DNA from: Pseudophaeobacter profundi
GTDB taxonomy: Bacteria; Pseudomonadota; Alphaproteobacteria; Rhodobacterales; Rhodobacteraceae
NCBI RefSeq assembly: GCF_029697505.1
Contig: NZ_JARJEF010000002.1
Span: 372,001-436,000, forward strand
DNA length: 64,000 bases
Direction: 5' to 3'
Numbering within the stretch: position 1 is the first letter of the stretch; each line of letters opens with the position of its first letter. Below the pieces are notes generated by a model, which did no database searches, was not told the DNA's origin, and saw only the letters and a list, made by a program, of their open reading frames with translations. Positions 59,888 through 64,000 of this stretch are shown here, in pieces. The translations under genes and the position numbers were made by a program.

Positions 59888-61417
59888 ATGACATACTATC
59901 TGGCAATTGACGCAGGCACCGGGAGCGGCCGCGCAGTCCTGTTCGACGACACTGGCGCAGAAATCTGCGCATCGGGACAAGAATGGTGGCATGCCTCAGA
60001 CCCGCGCTACCCCGGCTCAATGGATTTCGACACTGCAGGTAACTGGGCCACGCTCGCCCGTTGCTGCCGTGAAGTGATTGCCAAGTCCGGCATCGACCCC
60101 AAGGATATCAAGGCCGTCAGCGCCACCGCCATGCGTGAAGCCTTTGTGTTGCACGACAAGACAGGCGCAGAAATCTGGGCCTGCGCAAATGTCGACGCCC
60201 GCGCCAGCCAAGAGGTGCGCGCGCTCAAGGCAGATCATCCGGATCTGGAACAGGACATCTATGCACGCTCTGGGCAGACCTACGCGCTTGGCGCATTGCC
60301 GCGGCTGATCTGGCTGCGCAAACATATGCCCGAGGTGCTGGAGCGCGCTCAGTCCCTGACCATGCTATCAGACTGGGTGCTGTATCGCCTCTCAGGCGCA
60401 CTTACCTCGGAGCCGTCAAATGCAGGGACTACCGGCCTGATTGGCCTACAAAACCGTGCCCCGTTGCGCGATGTGTTTGATCGCATGGACCTGCCCACGG
60501 GCCTAATTCCGCGCAAGGCCAGCACCGGCGAGGTCATCGGGGAGGTACACTTATCCGCCGCCAAAGAAACCGGTCTTGCGCCCGGCACACTGGTGGTTGC
60601 AGGCGGTGGCGATTGCCAAACCGGCGCACTGGGGTTGGGCGTGGTCAATGAAGGCGATTGTGCCGTTCTGGGCGGCACCTTCTGGCAACAGGTGGTCAAT
60701 GTACCTCTCAGCCTGACGGACCCGACCATGAACCTGCGGATCAACCCGCATGTGGTGCCTGACCTCAACCAGGCCGAGGCGATCAGCTTTTTCACTGGCG
60801 CGGTGATGCGCTGGTTCCGCGATGCCTTTGGCCAGGGCAAGAGCTACAGCGAACTGGAAGCCGCATCCAAATCCGTACCACCAGGCGCCTACGGTATCAT
60901 CCCGATTTTCTCCGACGTGATGCGCTATGGTGAATGGTTCCATGCCGCGCCGTCGCTACTGAACCTGTCGATCGACCCGGAACGCGCTGGCCCCGAAGCA
61001 ATCTTCCGCGCGTTGCAGGAAAACGCCGCCATCGTCGCGCATCGCAACCTCGAAGCGGTGTTTGATCTGACTGACCGGCGTCCGCAGCGGATCATCTTTG
61101 CCGGTGGAGCCTCAAAATCGGCCCATTGGTCGCAGATCCTTGCAGATGTGACCGGGCTGACCGTGGCCACCCCGCGCGTCAAGGAAGCCACCGCGCAGGG
61201 CTGCGCCGCCGCAGCGGCAACTGGCGCGGGCCTGTTTTACTCGCTCCGCGAAGCCGGAAATGCCTGGTCCCAGATAGAGGCCGAGTTTACCCCAAACCCG
61301 GACCTTCACGCGCTCTACTCCGACGCCAGCGCCCGCTGGGCCAAGGCCTATGCGGTGCAGCGCGAACTTGTTACCTCACATGTAACAACCTCCATGTGGC
61401 AGGCCCCCGGCACCTGA
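59888..61417 (+). CDS. lsrK: Autoinducer-2 kinase LsrK
   Basis: LsrK phosphorylates AI-2 in the cytoplasm, trapping it and making the inducer for LsrR. It is a FGGY-family kinase with LAIDAGTGSGRAVLFDDTGA, WACANVDARASQEVRALK, TMLSDWVLYRLSGALTSEPS, VLGGTFWQQVVNVPLSLTDP, PIFSDVMRYGEWFHAAPS and the ATP-site FAGGASKSAHWSQILADVTG. These track E. coli LsrK along the whole length (509 residues here). Its start is two bases after the lsrR stop. Confidence 0.95.
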   Translation: MTYYLAIDAGTGSGRAVLFDDTGAEICASGQEWWHASDPRYPGSMDFDTAGNWATLARCCREVIAKSGIDPKDIKAVSATAMREAFVLHDKTGAEIWACANVDARASQEVRALKADHPDLEQDIYARSGQTYALGALPRLIWLRKHMPEVLERAQSLTMLSDWVLYRLSGALTSEPSNAGTTGLIGLQNRAPLRDVFDRMDLPTGLIPRKASTGEVIGEVHLSAAKETGLAPGTLVVAGGGDCQTGALGLGVVNEGDCAVLGGTFWQQVVNVPLSLTDPTMNLRINPHVVPDLNQAEAISFFTGAVMRWFRDAFGQGKSYSELEAASKSVPPGAYGIIPIFSDVMRYGEWFHAAPSLLNLSIDPERAGPEAIFRALQENAAIVAHRNLEAVFDLTDRRPQRIIFAGGASKSAHWSQILADVTGLTVATPRVKEATAQGCAAAAATGAGLFYSLREAGNAWSQIEAEFTPNPDLHALYSDASARWAKAYAVQRELVTSHVTTSMWQAPGT

Positions 61418-61454
61418 CGCCGCACCCATTCAGAAAACTCCCGAAAGGATTCCC

Positions 61455-61763
61455 ATGCTTATTCAACTGGTCAACATCAAGGTACAGGACGGCACACGAG
61501 ATACCTTCCTTGAGGCTTTCACCATCAACTGCAATGGCACCCGCGAGGAGCCGGGCAATATCCGCTTCGACCTGCTGCACGACCCCGAGGATGTAAACAA
61601 TTTCTTCGTCTATGAGATCTTTGAAAGCGAAGCGGCGCTGGATGAGCACCGCAAAACCGCACATTACCAAACCTGCGTTGAAATGATTGATCCGATCACT
61701 ATTGGCGGCCGGACCAAGACCTATTTCACCCCTATTCTGGTTCAGGGAAAGGAAATGCTCTAA
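61455..61763 (+). CDS. lsrG: Phospho-AI-2 isomerase LsrG
   Basis: LsrG isomerises phosphorylated AI-2 (P-DPD), which lowers the level of the inducer. The 102-residue protein has the ferredoxin-like ABM fold. The start MLIQLVNIKVQDGTRDTFLE, then EEPGNIRFDLLHDPEDVNNF and HRKTAHYQTCVEM match LsrG, including the histidines. A GAAAGGA precedes the ATG. It is 37 bases after lsrK and is the last gene of the plus-strand operon. Confidence 0.9.
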   Translation: MLIQLVNIKVQDGTRDTFLEAFTINCNGTREEPGNIRFDLLHDPEDVNNFFVYEIFESEAALDEHRKTAHYQTCVEMIDPITIGGRTKTYFTPILVQGKEML

Positions 61764-61968
61764 ATACTGCTGAATTTGTCCGGTAAGCGGGACGATCTTC
61801 TTCCTGAAGGGATTGGACTTATCATTGCCCGTCAGGACAGCGAGCCTGGAAGTAGGCTTTTGACCGCCTCTTCCAGCCTTCCACCGACGAAGTTGCGATA
61901 GCATGGCGAGATTTCTTGTCGCGCGCAGGCCCTGTCTACGCGCGACCTGCACCACTGGACAGGTCCCG
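61764..61968. other. Intergenic region between lsrG and the ArsR gene
   Basis: The two genes converge here. The minus strand can be read as RLEEAVKSLLPGSLS before a stop at about 61817, which looks protein-like, but I cannot name a family. It could be the end of a lost gene. There is no terminator with a T run that I can see. Confidence 0.3.
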
Positions 61969-62658
61969 CTAGGGGTGAGCGACCGGAAACAGGCGATGGA
62001 AGGCGACAGCCCCCGGATCCGAAAAGGAAACGATACGGGTCTTTTGATCGCGTTTAGCCCAGGTCAGGTCTTCAAACCGGGTCAGGAACGCGCGGCCAAG
62101 GCTGCCCGCCAGATGCGACCGTCGCTCGCTCCAGTCCAGGCATTCCCGGCAGAGCGGAGCACGCGCCCGCTGTAATGCTTCTGCGTCAATCTCAAAATCT
62201 GATACAAAAGCCAGCCCTGACTGGGTCAGCGCCAGGTCTGCGCCCTCAAGAACAAGATGCCCCTGAGCGATCAGACTATCAAACATCTGCGTCCCCATGT
62301 CTCCGGCGAGATGGTTGTAGCAAACCCGCGCCCTGCGCAGTTCCGCATCCTTCGGACCCGTGCGTTTCCGTAGATGTCCGGCGCCGACCGCCAGCCCCAT
62401 CAACCCTTCTAGAACATGGGCGACCTCATCACTGGCAAGCGAAAAATACTTGTGCCGCCCCTGCTTGCGCGGGCGTAGCAGCCCACCGGCATCCAGTTTT
62501 GACAAATGCGAACTGGCGGTCTGGATCGTAACTCCGGCCTCTTGCGCCAGTTCGCTCACCGTCAGGGCCTTACCGCTCATTAGGGCGGTCAGCATGTTGG
62601 CGCGCGCGGGGTCGCCGATCAGCGTGGCGACCTGGGCAATATCTGGACCTTCTTTCAT
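61969..62658 (-). CDS. ArsR-type winged-helix transcriptional regulator
   Basis: The N-terminal 95 residues are an ArsR winged helix (ATLIGDPARANMLTALMSGK, LTVSELAQEAGVTIQTASSH, LSKLDAGGLLRPRKQGRHKY). A C-terminal domain with RVCYNHLAGDMGTQMFDSL and CRECLDWSERRSHLAGSLGR follows and is found in larger ArsR proteins of about 220-230 residues. The metal-binding ELCVCD motif is missing, so a metal sensor is unlikely. It is divergent from the NIPSNAP/ABM gene pair, with about 75 bases between, and may control them. Confidence 0.88.
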   Translation of the reverse strand: MKEGPDIAQVATLIGDPARANMLTALMSGKALTVSELAQEAGVTIQTASSHLSKLDAGGLLRPRKQGRHKYFSLASDEVAHVLEGLMGLAVGAGHLRKRTGPKDAELRRARVCYNHLAGDMGTQMFDSLIAQGHLVLEGADLALTQSGLAFVSDFEIDAEALQRARAPLCRECLDWSERRSHLAGSLGRAFLTRFEDLTWAKRDQKTRIVSFSDPGAVAFHRLFPVAHP

Positions 62659-62734
62659 ACTTCGACCCTAGTCGAAACATTCAGGCCGCGCAATCGACTA
62701 GCGTAGTGGCACGACACCTATGAAAGAGACAGCC

Positions 62735-63064
62735 ATGCTAACCTGTATAATTCGCTACCACATCGACCCGACAAAAAAGGCCCAGTTCGCGCAATACGCC
62801 CGAAACTGGGGGCAGGCCATCCCGCGCTGCGGCGCTGATCTGATCGGGTATTACGCCCCACATGAAGGATCTTCGACGCTGGCCTATGGCATCTACAACC
62901 TGGCGAGCCTTGCAGACTATGAAGCCTACCGAGCGCGCCTTGCGGCGGACCCGCTGGGACGGGAAAACTACGAATTCGCGCAGAAAGAGAAGTTCCTGCT
63001 GCGCGAAGACAGGACATTCCTGAAATGCGTATCTACGCCGCACGGGCCCGGTGCGGTCCGATGA
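62735..63064 (+). CDS. NIPSNAP-family protein
   Basis: The 109 residues have the dimeric alpha/beta-barrel form of NIPSNAP/ABM proteins: MLTCIIRYHIDPTKKAQFAQ, YARNWGQAIPRCGADLIGYY, then ASLADYEAYRARLAADPLGR. The ATG at 62735 has AAAGAGAC in front; the one at 62720 would add five residues. The reaction is unknown. Its stop overlaps the next ATG, so both are made together. Confidence 0.85.
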   Translation: MLTCIIRYHIDPTKKAQFAQYARNWGQAIPRCGADLIGYYAPHEGSSTLAYGIYNLASLADYEAYRARLAADPLGRENYEFAQKEKFLLREDRTFLKCVSTPHGPGAVR

Positions 63065-63402
63065 TTGCAGTCATATTTGAGGTTGAACCAGCGCCGGGGC
63101 GCAAAGGCGATTATCTAGACATCGCTGCCCAGATACGCCCAATGCTGGACGAGATCGAAGGTTTCATTTCCGTCGAGCGGTTCCAGAGCCTGACGAATGC
63201 GGATAAGATCCTGTCCCTGTCGTTTTTCGAGGATGAAGCCGCAATTGCACGCTGGCGCAATCTGAACGCGCATCGCGCTGCGCAATCGCAGGGACGAGAC
63301 GGCGTTTTTGCCAACTACCGCCTGCGCATCGCCAGTGTCATCCGGGACTACGGCCTGTATGACCGCGACGAAGCGCCGTCTGACAGCAAGGCAGCACATT
63401 GA
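63061..63402 (+). CDS. Antibiotic biosynthesis monooxygenase (ABM) domain protein
   Basis: The 113-residue protein has the ABM layout: MIAVIFEVEPAPGRKGDYLD, DEIEGFISVERFQSLTNADK and LSLSFFEDEAAIARWRNLNA, then HRAAQSQGRDGVFANYRLRI. The His/Arg-rich part is typical of the small haem-degrading or quinone-oxidising members, but the family is broad. It overlaps the NIPSNAP gene by four bases, and the pair is divergent from the ArsR gene. Confidence 0.88.
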   Translation: MIAVIFEVEPAPGRKGDYLDIAAQIRPMLDEIEGFISVERFQSLTNADKILSLSFFEDEAAIARWRNLNAHRAAQSQGRDGVFANYRLRIASVIRDYGLYDRDEAPSDSKAAH

Positions 63403-63438
63403 TGATTGCCCCCATTGCAGTGGCCTAGCAGCACCTGC

Positions 63439-63479
63439 GCGGCAGCGATGTCGTCCGAACAAAACCCCATCGCTGCCGC
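63439..63479. repeat. 12-bp perfect inverted repeat before yaeQ
   Basis: GCGGCAGCGATG and CATCGCTGCCGC are exact complements with a 17-base spacer. No T run follows on the plus strand within ten bases, so it is not a standard terminator. It is 37-77 bases after the ABM gene. Confidence 0.5.
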
Positions 63480-63568
63480 ATCCCTTCTGTTGGCCATGTC
63501 ACTTTATCGCTTTCACAAAGCCACCAGACGCACTAGGCATCCCCATCTACGCAAATTTGGGACAGACC

Positions 63569-64000
63569 ATGGCGCAAAAATCCACCATCTATAAAGTTGA
63601 ACTCTCCGTTTGCGATATGGACCGTCACTATTACGAGACCCACAAACTGACCGTTGCCAAACACCCGTCCGAAACAGACGAACGGCTGATGGTGCGCCTT
63701 CTCGCTTTTGCGCTGAATGCGCATGAACAATTGGAACTGACGCGCGGCCTGTCAACGGATGACGAGCCAGACATTTGGCAAAAAAGCCTGAGCGGCGAGC
63801 TTGAATTATGGGTGGCGTTAGGCCTGCCTAGCGAGAAGATCGTGCGCCAGTCCTGCGGCAAAGCCAACGAGGTGATTATCTATTGCTACGGCGGCAAACC
63901 CGCTGAGATGTGGTGGGAGAAGATCAAAAACAGCACCACTCGGTTTGATAATCTTCAGGTTATAAATTTTTCCGAGACCGACACCCGCAACCTGGAAAAA
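63569..64000 (+). CDS. yaeQ: YaeQ-family protein, N-terminal part
   Basis: The frame from the ATG at 63569 stays open to the window edge (144 codons), so the end is missing. MAQKSTIYKVELSVCDMDRH, HPSETDERLMVRLLAFALNA, DEPDIWQKSLSGELELWVAL and GLPSEKIVRQSCGKANEVII are close to E. coli YaeQ, a PD-(D/E)XK-like fold protein of about 180 residues. The cellular role is not settled. It has no clear operon partner here. Confidence 0.92.
   Translation, partial: MAQKSTIYKVELSVCDMDRHYYETHKLTVAKHPSETDERLMVRLLAFALNAHEQLELTRGLSTDDEPDIWQKSLSGELELWVALGLPSEKIVRQSCGKANEVIIYCYGGKPAEMWWEKIKNSTTRFDNLQVINFSETDTRNLEK

Noticed and set aside
61371-61955. 194-codon minus-strand frame across lsrG
   Set aside because: It is antisense to lsrG, which has clear family motifs and a good start.

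Overview
The window looks like chromosomal DNA of an alphaproteobacterium of the order Rhodobacterales, probably the marine Roseobacter group. The evidence is the adjacent sciP and ctrA genes, the lpxI-lpxA-fabZ-skp-bamA-rseP-dxr-cdsA-uppS-frr-pyrH order, a GTTC-N7-GTTC type SOS box, TTAA-N7-TTAAC type CtrA sites, Tat-dependent peptide-binding proteins, an RTX/Hint exoprotein, and a GC-rich intergenic repeat ending in CCCCCGGGATATTT. The order-level call is an inference from gene content; no species is claimed. I found no rRNA, tRNA or CRISPR array.

Positions 1-8 kb hold housekeeping and cell-cycle genes: the end of a NifU/IscU-like Fe-S scaffold gene, a 40-residue membrane protein gene behind a perfect LexA-type box, recG, ligA, the cell-cycle regulator ctrA preceded by its inhibitor gene sciP, and mnmA. 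Positions 8-21.7 kb are a long minus-strand run for envelope biogenesis and translation (pyrH, frr, uppS, cdsA, dxr, rseP, bamA, skp-like, fabZ, lpxA, lpxI, lpxB), followed by miaA on the plus strand. The run is broken by a terminator between rseP and bamA, so bamA and the lipid A genes probably have their own promoter.

Positions 21.9-29.6 kb encode an AraC regulator and a four-gene peptide-type ABC importer (Tat-exported binding protein, two permeases, and a double ATPase in one chain). Positions 29.7-44.1 kb carry a MauG-like di-haem peroxidase, a small membrane protein behind a perfect CtrA site, a lytic transglycosylase, ssb, aroB-aroK, a small membrane protein plus secreted protein plus xerD operon, a CorC-type CBS protein plus BT1-like transporter pair, a dimethylglycine/sarcosine dehydrogenase-like flavoprotein and a MobA-like nucleotidyltransferase.

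Positions 44.2-63.4 kb look accessory. There is a 1442-residue LamG-RTX-Hint exoprotein, several kilobases of gene-poor or decayed DNA with a broken SDR gene, one alpha/beta hydrolase, a truncated IS3-family element, and then an autoinducer-2 (Lsr) uptake and processing cluster. The cluster is arranged as two divergent operons, lsrACDB plus an aldolase on the minus strand and lsrRKG on the plus strand, with paired operator-like repeats between them. LsrA, LsrC, LsrD and LsrB would import AI-2, LsrK phosphorylate it, LsrG isomerise phospho-AI-2, and LsrR repress until phospho-AI-2 binds. The usual last enzyme, LsrF, is not present; its place is taken by a RhaD-type class II aldolase domain that appears to lack its C-terminal dehydrogenase domain right next to the IS fragment. 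An ArsR regulator, a NIPSNAP/ABM protein pair and the start of a yaeQ gene close the window.

The observations I rate highest are the SOS-box membrane microprotein near recG, the Lsr cluster with a substituted and truncated aldolase, its symmetrical operator array, and the CtrA-controlled unknown membrane protein.
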